A DNA stretch of 64,000 nt from Dromaius novaehollandiae (taxonomy: Eukaryota; Chordata; Aves; Casuariiformes; Dromaiidae), in the NCBI RefSeq assembly GCF_036370855.1, contig NC_088102.1:38043835-38107834 (forward strand), in the 5' to 3' direction. Positions 9,027-22,376 of the stretch are shown here, in pieces (positions within the stretch are counted from its first letter, which is position 1; every line of letters begins with the position of its first letter). Both the position numbers and the translations under genes were made by a program. The notes beneath the pieces were generated by a model. It was given only the letters and a program-made list of their open reading frames with translations, ran no database searches and was not told the origin of the DNA.

Positions 9027-12000
9027 ATGCATCCCTTCGGCGGCGAAGAAGCGGCCTCCCTGGAGCGGCTCTTGGGGCTCTTCCGTGAGTGCGTGCGGCA
9101 CGGGCACTGGGAGCTCGCGCAGGCCTGCGTCCCCCAGCTGCGCCAGGGGCCCGGCCATGGCCCCGAGAAGGTGGAGGCGGTGCTTGAGGCTCTGGTGGCC
9201 TGTCCCGTGGCGGCGAGGTAAGCGCCAGGCGATGTTCCCACGTAGTAGGTGAGAGCGCGACGAACTGATTTCGCTAGACTTCCTTGAAAGATGAGACCTG
9301 TTCTGAGGTTGCGTTGCTCTGAAACTGAGCTCGGGTTAGTTTAGAAATGATACTCCCACGATGGGCACCGTGGTTATTGACAGTGTCCCCATATTTCTAG
9401 CTCTAGAAAGACCTTCCAATGTTTGGAAAACATAAGCTCTAATAAATCCAAAATTATGCTGTTGGTTTCTTATTTGTCTCATACTGGATTTTGAAACAGC
9501 ATTTTGCTTGTTTGTTTCTAGTTAGCTTTGATCTCCGCTTTTGAGGCGGGTGCATAGGAAGTGTGACTTTCTAGCTCTTCAGGGAACATTGATATTCAAG
9601 GGAAGTTAAAACTTAATATCACTCCCCCTCTCCAAGCAAATGATAACACCTGTTCTCATTAACATTTGTGCAAAGTTTAGTGAAGACACAGACAGCACTT
9701 AAAAGGAGTCCAGAGGAAGGTGCACACATAGTTATATGAATATTGTGAATGACCACGTGAAACACAAGTATTTTTGATCCTTTTTACCCTTGCTATTTGT
9801 ACTATCACATATGAAGACTCAGCTTAGCACTGATGAGGCTATTGAAGACTAGTTAAATATTTTCTGCTTTCTCCTTCTCTTCCAGTTCCTTGGTCAATAC
9901 TGAATAGAGCATAGATTGTGGAATGTGTGTAAGTGTACTGCAGCACGTGAAAAGCTGATGGAAGTGAGAAGTATTCTTTCTTTAACTGGTGCAACAGTTC
10001 ACTTTTAATTTGGACATAGAATTGCATCTATGCTGTTGTGAGCTAAGAGTTTGTTTGGGTTTGGGGGCTAGAACTAGAAAGAACAGGTAATAGCAGTGCT
10101 TGGCAAGCCCTCAAGTTTCAGAGAAATCTGCTGAAGTGCTCAAAGATTGCTCTACAGACTGAACTTTAGACCAGAAATAAATTCCAGTGTTTTGAAGCAA
10201 AGAACTATGGCAGTAGTATTGGTGCTGAGCCCATCCAAAAGCAGCTATTTGCATAGCAGAAATTATCAAGTTAAGGAAGAAGTAGTACCAATGTTCTGTA
10301 TTCTCTGCATTCTCTTCTTGTTTGCCTCTTCTTTAAAGACTTGGTCATCTTTATTTTTATCATATTCAAAGAAATATAAAGATCAAAATGAGCCCTGACT
10401 GATTTCCAGGATCTAAGAGGATGGGGAACAATGTTGTATAATTCATGATATGTGCTTATTACTTTTGTAGATGTGAACAAAACTGCAGCCCCCGAAGAGC
10501 TGCGTGGCTATGGCTTCTTGTGCTGGAAAAATGGCTTGCCTGCAATCAGGTACAGAAGTTAGTTCTAGCTGACTTCCAAGTGGAAAATAGTCAATATAGC
10601 TGCCTATTTAAAATTCTAGGCTCTCCCACTGTTCATGCAAGAAGGCTCTCAAGGTAGTTTGAGGGGTGCATGGGATGGGTTTTGCTTTTGTTTTTAACAA
10701 ACATGCCAAGAAATAACTGTTAATCTTCACAAGGTGCTTTCCCTTTCCTTTCTGCATGCTCAGGAGAAAAAGGACATTTTTTATGTTTGTTTAGATAATA
10801 TAAGTTGATTTTTTAGCATAGAGCATTTCTGCTAATGGAAAGTATGAGCTAATAAGCTTCTGCATTTGTGTAACACCTTCTTCTCGTAAAGTAATTCAGG
10901 CATTAGACAATTCTTTATAAGCTTTAGATTTTGAGGGAATATAGCTTGTGGTTGCTGGATTGGTGGGTGGAGATAGATGGGTGTTAGATGTTTCATAAGC
11001 AAAGGAGAAACTAGTCTCTGTTCCTCTTTTTTGAATTGGTACAGTGGGATGTGTGTTCATGTGCTGGTGTTCCCCCTCCCCCCCTCCCCCCCCCAGTTAA
11101 TTTGTTCATTGATCCCACTACTTAAAGATTTGCAATTTTTCATCACCTCTTAGGAAAGATGTCTCTAATTGATGAGATTATAATTCCTGGGGAGGTGACA
11201 CTTGTCTCCATTTCCAGATGTATGGTTAAGTGGATTCCACTGGTGCAGAAGCAGTACCTAGATGTGGAATAGTCTTTAACTGAGAATTAGATATCTTTGG
11301 ACAGATATTTCAGTCTGCCTCAAATGTTAATTAAATAGCTAAAATTAGGTTCACGTAACAATAGAAATAAGTAAAAGTTACATTGATTAACTTTTTCGCT
11401 ATTTTCTTATGTTATTTCAGAAAACTGTTCCAGTTGCTCTTCAGAGAGAAACTGAATTTTTATTGCTCTTGGAAGAACTACAGAAAGATGTCTCTGAGGA
11501 AGCTCTAAAAGTGAGTGCTGTCTTACTTCCTCTCATTAATTTTTCAGAGTGTTCAACTTCTCTTTATCAGTCATTGGGGTCAAAGTTAGTGCTTTCTGCT
11601 AACTTGACTGCCTGAGATGGTAGCGCGTTGTTATTCTTCTGGCAAACTGAAAGAGACTGTAATTCAGCTCCATTTTTGAAGTTAGTTTAATGTTCCTGAA
11701 AGTGATTTTTCTCTGGCTAGAGAAGAGACTGTAGGCAGGCAATGAGCAAGCTTTTCTGCGTGGTCTTTCTAACGCACTCCACTCCCAACTCTGGCTTTTT
11801 GCCACAGTCTGGCATCCACAGATGCCTGTGGTTATCATAAAGTCTTTTTTTTTTTTTTTTAAAAAAAAAAGGCAAAAAGAAATTGTAGTTGGAAAACACC
11901 TTTTAAAAGCACATCTGTCGTCTTTTTCTTTCTCCTGAAATCTTGTTTTCCATCTTATCCCTGTAGGAAATTTGATTGCTGTGCTATTGTTAGTGATGTT

Positions 12001-15000
12001 ACTTGGTAATTGGTATGACTTGTGCTCTAAAGTCTAGGACCCATTTTTCCATTATTAATACACACAGACTGATTTAGTTGAGAAATACATTGAACCATTC
12101 AAAGAGTGATTAAAATCAAGACCAAATATAGCACTGAAAAGCAGGAGAGTTTCTGACTTTAGAATTCTCCTAATTTGGTGTTGATTACAACAGAATTATC
12201 TGATACAGTATCTAAAATAGTACTCAATGTCCTAGAATGTCTCTTCTAGTCTTATACATGTTAGCTCTTTAAAGAAATTTTTTTTGCTTTTTTAAGATTA
12301 AAATGGAAACTGATTATATTCAGAGACTATTTGCAGCTTGTTAGTATGAATAAGGAAGAGGTATTAAATATTTCTGTAAAGATACAGAATTAACAATTAC
12401 AGGGTGAAAGCAAGCAAGGCAAAGTTGACTGTTTTAAAATGAATCTGCTTGAAGTCTAATAACAACTAATCAAGTCGTTGGACATTATCATCTGACCTTC
12501 AAGGTCATGAAAGAGTTCACCGTTGTCTGCAGTGTTGTACAAAAATAGGAGATTCATTAATTTCATTTCTTTGTCACCAGTTAGTGTCAGAGGCATGATA
12601 ACAGGTAGAGTTATGTTTTGATCCAGCAAGTAGAAAAGGATGTTGTGGACTTGTCCGCTCTTCCTAATATTCTGCTCTTTCCTACACACGCCAGCCACCT
12701 CTCCCCTTCATATTCCCTGAGACGTTGCCTCCAGAAGGACAGCACACACGTAGCTCCAGATTGGCCACAAGTGCTGCTTAGCTGCTATCCAACTGGCACC
12801 AACTAGAAGATGCAATGGTTGGACTGTGCCTTGCATTACCACCCCTCAGTGGCTAATTGTTTTGCAGTTTTTTTTCTTGCTTTTCCTCTTCTTCCTTGCT
12901 GTTGAATTGTAGGTTTTTCTGTTACTCAAAAAAATTGTTGCTTAATAGAGGAGTCAGTGAGATCACTTCTGAATCCATTTGCCAATTTCAATCAAATTTG
13001 AAAAATCATTGTTGATGAGGATGGTGTGGGTGGAAGGCTGGTAGATGGATGGTTTGCACGTGGGAAATCAGGATTGGAAAAAAAAAAAAAAAGACTGGAC
13101 ACTAAATCATCATGCCCTTACTGGATTATGAAGATACAGACATGTGAACGTGTTTCTAAGAGGTAGAATATAACGCTTCAGCCACACTATAGGAGCTGCC
13201 TGGATGAATTAAGGTACTCGCTTAAGAGTGCATGGCTTATGTATTGTTCTTGTATATTACAGAATTCTTCATATTTGGTTGCATGTCTGCTATTTTAGAG
13301 AGGATATTGGGCAAGATATACCAGTGTTGGCACTTCCTGTTTATTAATGGGTTTCCTAGGTAATCCGATGTTTCCAAATTGATTTATCTACTTGCTTTCA
13401 TTTTTTTCCTGTTTTTCAGTATATTTATTTCATATTCTTTCTATGAAGTCCAAAAGGCTTACTCTTCCACTGTTCCCCTTCCAGGAACTATTTGAAGCAT
13501 TTGAGTGCACCCAGGACAAGCATATTGCAGACAGGAAAAGAAAAGATGGCCATTCTCACAGATTCAGTTTGGATGTTGTTTCAGCTCTCCGGAAGCTTTT
13601 GCTGCGGGCTCCCCAGAGGGCACAAGCCCTGCTGGAGTTCCTCCGAGAGGAACCAGGCATGCACAGCTCCTCACTCCAGCAGTATTCCTCTGTACAAAAT
13701 ATCTTTGTTGACTTTCTTCGTGAATCCTTAAAATCTCTGCAGAGGCTTCAGTGCAATTCTGAGATTTCAGCAGAATTGGATCAAAGAGAACTGGTAGATA
13801 CAATTTACGGTGCTCTTAGTATGATGAATTTTGAGATGGAACATCAGACTGATGAAATACGGCAAGTCTTCAGGGAGCTCTTGGATGCATGCTGGGCTGA
13901 AGGGAGCCCACTGAGGGAGGAGAAGTTACTAAGCTGCATGCTAAGGAAACGGAGCTATGGCCTGTTAAGCCTGTATAGCAGTGTTCTTGTAGAAAGAACA
14001 AGAGAAAAATTCCTGGGGTCAAAATCAAAAGGTTTGTTTCACTTCTTTGTTTTCATTTCTTTTTAATAATGCCATTGAGACATTAAATGAGCAAGTTGTT
14101 ATGGAATCAGTCAGTGTTCTTCAGGTGTGTTAACAGGACTAAGTGTCTTGGTGGAAAAAATGATGTTAAAATGATTTAAAGCAAGAATCTGGCACCTGTC
14201 TGTACTTTTCTGTATTCTGTGCTGCCTTCTTGTGTGAGCACTTTCTTTCCAGTCCCTTGTTGTGCTCTATTTTAATTTGCTCAGTGTTTCTCCTGCTGAC
14301 AATCTAGCTTGTAACTAGAAAACTGACTCTCTGTTCATATAGAAATTTTTTTTTTTGGTTTAGCTCCAGCTTGGGATCCTCCATGTTGGAGGAGCTTCCT
14401 TTTCAGGCCAATAACAGTTTAACTGCCTCAGTAATTCTGAAACATTCAAACATCTTAATATTGGGAAAATTTTGGAACTGGAAAGGGACAATGGAAGAGG
14501 CCAATGCTGCAGCTGGAAAGAGGATTCAGTCCCACCACTTAGGACTTTGCCAGAGCCCTGTTGTTGTTTGTATACCAACTATAACCCTATGGCTTCCCTT
14601 CAGCTCCCTAGGTCTGGTACATTCAGTTGAAGAGCTCAGTTGAAGCTGGGTGGCAAGCAGTGCCCATGCTCTTGTCAGGAAAGTGGCAGGTGAGTGTGCA
14701 AGGAAGGAAAGGCTAGAATACCTACCCTCTTCTGCTTGCCTCTGTACATGGAGGTGGAGGTGCGAGTCAGTGGGGTTTGTATCCTCTGTCTTCCAAAGGT
14801 TCCCTTCACTCCAAGGGACTGCTGAAGGGAAGTTCAGGCCAGTGAAGCCCAGTGGGCTCTAGCACTTCTGACCATAGCTGCAGATAGTGCTCCCTTGTGG
14901 AGGAAGAGAAATAGAGATACTGGGAGTAGTTGAATTCTCACTTTGCACATATCAGAGAAGTTCCTGTGTTGAACAAGCCTTTGCTCGGGCCTGCAGAGCA

Positions 15001-18000
15001 GCATAGTGTCACAGTACAGAAGTGAGCGTTCAAACTACATAGAGATAAAATGTGTACGATGAGAAATGAGGAAGAAATGCAAAGTGATTCTGCTCTGTAG
15101 ACCTGAGCTAATTCTGTGTGCTTGCTGAGCAGGCCTCTGCTAGTGTGTCAACAGTTCAGATGAATGTTTTTCTGGTTTTGCAACCAGAACAACTTTTTTG
15201 CTCATTTGTAGTTCAAACAAAAATCAGTGGTTCTTGGATTGGATCTGGATTTATGCTCAGCCCAAACTATTAAGTTTGCTGGTTATCAAAGAATCCTAAT
15301 GATAGGGTGCTGTATTAAGAGCAGTCTATTCTTGATACTAGAAGTCTACCTCCAACTTAAGGGTGTTTCCACCCTATCTGTCCTGTTACCTTTCTCTTCT
15401 GCATTTCTCTGACTGGATTTCTCATTATCCAATAAAGTATCTGTGAGTCTTAACTATTAACATATAATAGCTGGTTAGTATTTGAGAAAATGTTAGGTGT
15501 TCCTCAGTTTAAATTAACAGCGACTATGCTTCTTTCAAGGATACCCCTCTGTACTAGAAGATAATCTTGTTCTGATGCGTTTCAGGCTCGTCTAAGCAGC
15601 TGGATACAGAGCAAGCAGTGATGACTTTGTTCTCAGATCCCAAAGAGGCTGCTTCTTGGAAGACTGCCTATTTCTACTGCTTGAGCAGCAGCAAGCACTT
15701 TCTGGAACAGATTCTGGTATGGCCATAAAATCATTAAGAGGGAAAACCCAGTGGTGGCTAACATCAGTCCCTGTATTCCAGATATCTTGGTGACTTGCAG
15801 AAGCATTTTGTATTCTGACAGTGCTTACTAGGAGTCACGAGTTTCAGGAACAACAAGTTAACTGATGATAACTCCCCTCAATTTAGCAGTATGATGGACT
15901 CAAAACATTCAGTGAAATTTTGGAAAAGCTCCTCTGCATGCAAACCGAAGATTAGATCTTGAGGATTTAGGAGGTCCTGTGTTCTGTTTGCAATTTTGTC
16001 GTCTGTTCTTGTTGATTTATCCCATGACCTTGGACTAGTCACTTTGTCTGGGTGAAGCTGGTAGACTTCAGGCAGAGAGGCTTTTCAAAGGGTTTGCAAG
16101 GTGAAAATAATATTTGTAAAGAGCTTGAAGATCTGGTGAAAAATATTCTGGTACAAATTAAATTATTTGAATGTATTTACATGGAGAGAAGAAACAGAAT
16201 TCTGGCAGGCAGTCACTGGTATGAATTTTAAAGTTGAACATAGCTCCACTTCTAGGTTAAGCTGCTGATTCGAGATTCTTACATAAAGCCTTTAATAGAG
16301 ATCTACTCAGTAGAAAGGAACTAATGATAGTGTGGTGAGGGAGTGAGAGTCAGTTCTGTAGCAAACATTTGGAGTAACCTGATGGCTTGTAAAACGTGAG
16401 CTTAGGAAACTTCTAAATGCAGAACTTCACCCTTTTTGCAAAGCTGATGCTGAAACAGCTCCTCACTTGCTTAACTGCTAGGTTCATAACTGTGTTTTAG
16501 AAAGATAAATATTTTTCCCTTCTGTTTTCTAGGTGACTGCATTAACTTTACTGAAAAGAGAAGACTTCTCAGGCCTGAGCAGTTTACTGAGGAGGGAATT
16601 CAACCCCCTCAGCCGCCTTTTGATATTGCTAGGATGGACTCACTGTCGTACCTTGGAATCAGCAAAAGTGTTGCTATGGGCTCTTCACAAAACTCAGGTA
16701 AGCTGGCAGCAAAGGCAAGTGGGAATGTTAGTGCTGTGCTCCCAGTCTGAATCCAGTTAATGCAGTTTGTTTGCTTAGATTGTTAGTTGGGTTTCTGACC
16801 TTTTATTTTTTTTCTTTTATTTTTTTTCTTTTATTTTTTTTCTTTTATTTTTTTCTTTTATTTTTTTTCTTTTATTTTTTTTCTTTTATTTTTTTTCTTT
16901 TATTTTTTTTCTTTTATTTTTTTTCTTTTATTTTTTTTCTTTTATTTTTTTTCTTTTATTTTTTTTCTTTTATTTTTTTTCTTTTATTTTTTTTCTTTTA
17001 TTTTTTTTCTTTTATTTTTTTTCTTTTATTTTTTTTCTTTTATTTTTTTTCTTTTATTTTTTTTCTTTTATTTTTTTTCTTTTATTTTTTTTTATTTTTT
17101 TTCTTTTATTTTTTTTCTTTTATTTTTTTTCTTTTATTTTTTTTCTTTTATTTTTTTCTTTTATTTTTTTCTTTTATTTTTTCTTTTATTTTTTCTTTTA
17201 TTTTTTCTTTTATTTTTTCTTTTATTTTTTCTTTTATTTTTTCTTTTATTTTTTCTTTTATTTTTTCTTTTATTTTTTCTTTTATTTTTTTCTTTTATTT
17301 TTTTTCTTTTATTTTTTTTCTTTTATTTTTTTTCTTTTGCTTCCTGGTTTGTGCAAAAAAAAAAAAAAAAAGGGAAAAATCACAACCTCAGATTTTGAGA
17401 ATCTGAACTGCGGATAAAGAGATGAAAGGGGAGTGTTTATAGTGAGAATTTTAATCTTCCTGAAAAGGGAATTTGCCTTTCTGCTCATCTGTGACCTGAA
17501 TATGATTGCCCTGAAAATTATGAAAGCTCGCCTTACATGATCTGTTCAGCACTTTGCTGGTTAGACTAGAGAGAGCCAGCAAGCAGCAGCACCTGACTCA
17601 GGTTTTGGAAGGAGCAGGGGGATACTTTGCAACATCGCTTGGCCTGAGGAACGAGCACAGGATCGTGACAAGTTCTAGTCGCAACTAATCGGAGTTGGGT
17701 AGTGGGGGAGCTAAGAAATCTCCTATGTGCATTCCTAGAATAAAATCAACTATGACACAAATAACAAGGTCTGTGCTTGAAAGATCCACCTTGTTTGGGA
17801 GTCTTCCTCTTTGAAGAAGTCAGAGTTTACCTCTGGGGGTGCAGTTACAGTTCAGTGATGGTTGCCTGCAGGCATGTGGCTTGGAAGACAGAGGTGGTGA
17901 GACAGGGATCTGTCTGAGACACACTGCTGGATCATGGGGGCAGATCTAACCTAGGCTGGTGTTGCCTTAAGGGAGTTCCTGTCTAATGCCTATTCAGTAG

Positions 18001-21000
18001 CCTCTAAAGTGAATGCCTTTTAACAGGCAGCCATCTGTAGTAGAAAAGCACATGAAAAAGGAAAATGAGTATCTGCTACCCAGTATAGCATTTGGTCTGG
18101 TACATTATTAGTTCTAGGAGTTAAAGTTCTGGACTATCATTTGGAAGCATTAATTGTCTTTTTGAAAGCTAAATTTGAAGGGGACGTAGCCATCTTCCTG
18201 TGGTCTGTAGGTATGTCGTGTGAAGGCTTATCGACTTTGCTTCTTCAGATAGTCCTTTCTTGCCATCTTTGTAATGAAACTGGCAGTTTTCTGCACTTAA
18301 AAGTTATGCTATGGATAAGGAGTCTTATGAACATCCCATATGCAATACAAGCTTAGTTTTGCTGTTGTGTTTGACTAGAGAATTTTTTGTAAAAGAGATT
18401 ATTTTATTTGCCTTTCCAATTAGGATCTGTGCAATGATTTAGTGTTAAAAGACTTCTGTGATGGACTCTGGACTCAAGTGGAAGTTCTTGAATGGTGCAT
18501 ACAGCAAAACAGGTAAAGTAGAACTCTTTCCAAACTGTCTTGCCAAAGTTGCCTATTAGTCAATGTTACACACACAAATAGAAAGTGTATTCTTTCTGTG
18601 AATCTGAGCTAATTGTCTCCTAGTGACTGCATATCACAAACTCTTGAAATTGCTTCCTGGATGTTAGTTATGCTATTTTTTTATTCTTTTTAACTGCAGT
18701 AATTTGGTTGAATCAGAGTTAGCACGAAAGAGAGATCTTTGAACATGTCTGAGAGGCCTGAGTCTATTTATGCCACCTTTTTGTTTGTTCTCTCTTGCAG
18801 TATTACTATCCCAGAGAAGGTTCTTCTGCAACACTTGCATGGCCTAGGTTGCCACACTGCAGTATACTCTCTTCATCACCTCACTAATCTCCTGGCACTG
18901 AATGAAGATGATGTAATTGAGCTTCTTCAAAGGGTTCCTGCTAGAGACCAACAGATGCAGGGTAAATGTGTAGGATTGTGAGAACACAGGAATATCCCTG
19001 ATCCATCAAAGTGTATGCTGCTCAATGCTTGTGTCAGGAAGAATCTGTTCTTCTGACCTGCTTTTGTAAATCAGAAAGATACTGATCAGGCATTTTATGG
19101 AAGAAAAAGACCCTTGAAAGAGCCTTTTCAAGATGGTAACAAAACTTTGCATGTATTCATAATATATGCATACCTTCTACCAGACTCTTTCAGGAAAAAA
19201 TACATTTAAGATCTTTCTTTTTGTGTTGCTTAAAATTGACTTAATTCTAAAATTATCTCATGTGCTAATCATTGTCACTTATGTATTTGATAATACCCCT
19301 AGCTTGAAAAGTTAAGTGTGTGTTTTGGATTTCAGCCAACAGTGCGCTTGCCTTTCAAGCCAAAGGGCAAAGCTAAATGACATTGACAATATCTCTTATC
19401 AATGTAATATCTTCATTTTTAAATATATATATTTTTCTTCTTCTAATATAAAGCCTTAAAAAATCTATTTTAATGTTACAGTCTATAAGGCTTACCCTAC
19501 AGGCTGTCTTTACATCCTTCTTTCCTCATTTCTCTTTTCCTCTTACCCTCCAATTCAGTGCTCAAAATATTTGGTATTACTAAACACACTAGTGCAGTTT
19601 GAAGTGAACGTGTCCATGTTATGCTCTCTGATTTATGCCGGTGTTTAAGTCAGGCTGCTGCTATTTTATTGCTGTTCTCTGACAGAGTCTCTCTTAATGA
19701 TGCACATTCAGGAAGACTAGAACTTATTAGAGATCAGAAAGCTGTAACTTTTTGTGCTGTATTCCATTTATGGATAGGAATTTGTACATGCATAATGTCA
19801 ACTGGAGTTACACTGACAACTTAGTGATGGATCTTACACAGATTTTTCCAAGCTGCCTAATGGGAAGCAGTTTTCTCTGCTTTCAGTATCAGATTGAGAT
19901 GGTGGTTTCTAGTCCTGTTTTTACAGACACTGTTGTTAAATTATGATAATTGTCTTGAATAAGTCTTAAAAAGACTTTATGATTGAGACTGTGTATCGAT
20001 CTCCTGTCTTGGTGTCCTGCTTTTTGAAATTAATGGTTTTGGTGGTAGTGTTGGGTTTTTAATCAGTCTTCATGTTTTAATTCTGTCCTGCTGGAATTCT
20101 GTCAGAAATCTTTCGAAGACGGGAAGAGATAGGCCCACCAGATCATCTGGGAGCTGCGTGGCTCTGGTAAAAAATTCTAGCTCTAGTTTCTCTTCTTCTT
20201 TTGGATCACTTCAATTTACAGAACTAGTTAATGGAGGACAAGCCCTTCCTTTCTTTTCAACTCAGTGATTATTGTAAAAGTCAGACATTTCCATAAGTCA
20301 TTTAATAGAATCTCCTTTATAATAATGTATTCTGACATTTAAAGGGAAGAGAGCAGCCTTGAAGTTTTTGGTTTGTCTGATCTGATAGTGTTAACAGATT
20401 TTTTTCCTCCCCTTGCCCCCACTTACTTCCTCTTCATCTTGACACACATCTGCCTGCTAGCAGCAAAAATGAAACCGAAGAAGTGGTGGTACTTGTTAAC
20501 AGCTCTGTGCAGGCTCCCCTCTGATCAGTGTGTAAGACAAGCTTGTGAGCCATCAAGCTAATAAGAAAAAAAATAGCCAGAAACTTCCCCATGAGTTATA
20601 TAATTCAAGAATAAAGTGTTAATGTTTCTGGGGTAGGAAAAGCAAGTGCTTATAGTTATACAGTAGTTCCAAGGAAAAGGGTTAGTTTAGGCACAACTGT
20701 TGCTATGGATGCACTCCATCTAAGCCCTTCCATGAGGGAGGCAAAACTATTAATCTTGTATCAGATTACCAGTGTATATCTTGTAGTATCTCCAGCTAGT
20801 CTATTTTAGGAGACCTGTATTTATCACATCTCTGGCTTCAATAGCCTGAAGTCCTCTTATGACAGCAGTGGTGAGAACTTTTCAGATAATACATATTAGT
20901 GTAGAGCGCTTGGTGAATTATAACATTGCCATGTCTGTGTAGGTTCTCAACAGGACTTGTATTTTTGGGTATTTCTTCAGTTCTGTTTGCTGTGTACGTT

Positions 21001-22376
21001 ATAGTTTCTGCCATTGCTGCTGTTTACGATTGCAGTGACAGGAAGTAGTGGGCTTCAAACTGTGCGCTCCGTTTGTCTTGGTTTTTTTGTAGTCTGAGAT
21101 GCGTTCATGCTGGTGTCTTAATCTGAAGCTATGCTCAAACCATGTGGATGACAGTGCTGAAACACTTCTAGATAATGCTGTTCAGTTCCCATGTTTGGAT
21201 GGGGGTATTACCAGTACATCAAACCAGTGCTCTGTTTAAAAAAGCATCATGAATGCTTCCCCTGCATGACCAGGAGGCAGAGGGGCAGTGTAAGCTTTGT
21301 ATAAGAATGTTGTAGGATAGCAGATTCAAATACTGATTTAAGTCTTGTCACTGATTTTTTTTTTTTCTTTTTTTGGACAACTTTTGCATAGTAGTTTGAT
21401 AATTCATCTAAAATCATAAAGGAAGAATTTATGACTACTGTGTTCCTGGGTAAAGGGAATGATGATACATCTTGCTTGTTATTTGCAGCTCTGCTGTTTC
21501 ACTATAGTAAGAAGGGACCATGTCTCTAGCATGTGACGCCTTCTCTCCTCAAAAAAAAAAAAAAAAAAAGCAAAAGGAGGAGGAGTGGGTCATGCAGTAC
21601 TTCTCTAAGTTGCCTTTATCATGCCTATCATATGGTTGTGGGGGTTGTTTGTTTGTTTTGTTTTTTGGGTTTTTGTTAGTATAAGTCAGTTGCTATTTAT
21701 ATATGATCGGTTTGACTACGATTATGGATAGAATCAAATTGCAATATCTATTTATTAGTAAGTCTGCAGAAGTGGTGGTGCTCTAGTCTCATGGCCAGTC
21801 TCCACTATCTATCAATTTATTATGTAATAGAGCACAAATTCTAGGTTGCTGGAAACAGATAGGGTATTGTGTTGTAAATGCAGCAGCACAGCTTAACCTT
21901 GTACTTGTATTGAGACTTATTCATGAGCCAATTTTGATCATTCTGTGTTGTAACGTGGTCCTGCAACACAAACTGGCAGAAAATTTCCCTTTTAGAAAGG
22001 GATCCAGACTTGATTTTTCTTTATTCATTTTTTTTCTTCTTGTTGTGAAGTAGAGCAAAGCTGGGATGCAGTTGACTCTGAGGAAGAAAAAGCAGGAAAG
22101 CTTTGTTGTGTGGAAACAGCAGGAGAGAACTAATCTTCTGTTTTCTTTTTCTGCCTCCCTATTGCCCCACACCCTTATTTCCCTCCACAGTGGCACCAGT
22201 TCCTAACATCCTGAGTCAGCAACGCAATCTGGCACTCTTTCGAGCATTTTGCGCCATGAAGTATGCTATCTATGCTCTCTGTGTGAATTCACATAAACAT
22301 TCCAAGTGCAGATATTGTGTGCGCGGCCTTCTTGGTGATATCCCCGAAGATGCAACTTCTCCTGAAGAACCGGCAG
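9027..22376 (+). CDS. ZFYVE26: ZFYVE26 exons 1-9 (residues 1-546)
   Basis: Coding exons: 9027-9217, 10471-10549, 11421-11510, 13485-14031, 15586-15716, 16533-16697, 18424-18512, 18801-18961, 22191-22376. Recognisable segments are ELAQACVPQL (exon 1), WLWLLVLEKWLA (exon 2), EGSPLREEKLLSC and GLLSLY (exon 4), WKTAYFYCLSSSKHFLEQIL (exon 5), ILLGWTHC and LESAK (exon 6), LEWCIQQ (exon 7), LHHLTNLLAL (exon 8) and FCAMKYAIYALCVNSH (exon 9). All align with human spastizin's N-terminal helical region, which is thought to contact spatacsin. Exon 4 is the longest of this block at 547 bp. Intron 8, at 3.2 kb, is the longest in the gene. Confidence 0.94.

Larger units (their letters stand above)
7600..9230. 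promoter_or_regulatory. ZFYVE26: CpG island and promoter of ZFYVE26
   Basis: GC- and CpG-dense sequence runs to the end of ZFYVE26 exon 1, interrupted by an AT/TG-rich microsatellite at about 8190-8410. It carries CCAAT boxes at 8564-8568 and 8729-8733, several GC boxes, and a TISU/YY1 element at 8789-8800, but no TATA box near the start. This is the usual form of a housekeeping promoter. Because the neighbouring gene runs on the minus strand, the island might serve both directions, but no minus-strand first exon was found in it. Confidence 0.75.

Noticed and set aside
8380-9252. 290-codon + strand open frame across the CpG island
   Set aside because: Stop-poor because of GC content. Arg/Gly/Pro-rich with no domain. 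The true ZFYVE26 start is in another frame at 9027.
16771-17406. 211-codon Phe-rich open frame
   Set aside because: It is generated entirely by the T/C minisatellite inside an intron.
20106-20166. Splice-flanked 61-bp open stretch in ZFYVE26 intron 8 (possible extra exon)
   Set aside because: Inclusion would shift the frame between exons 8 and 9, and human ZFYVE26 has no matching segment.
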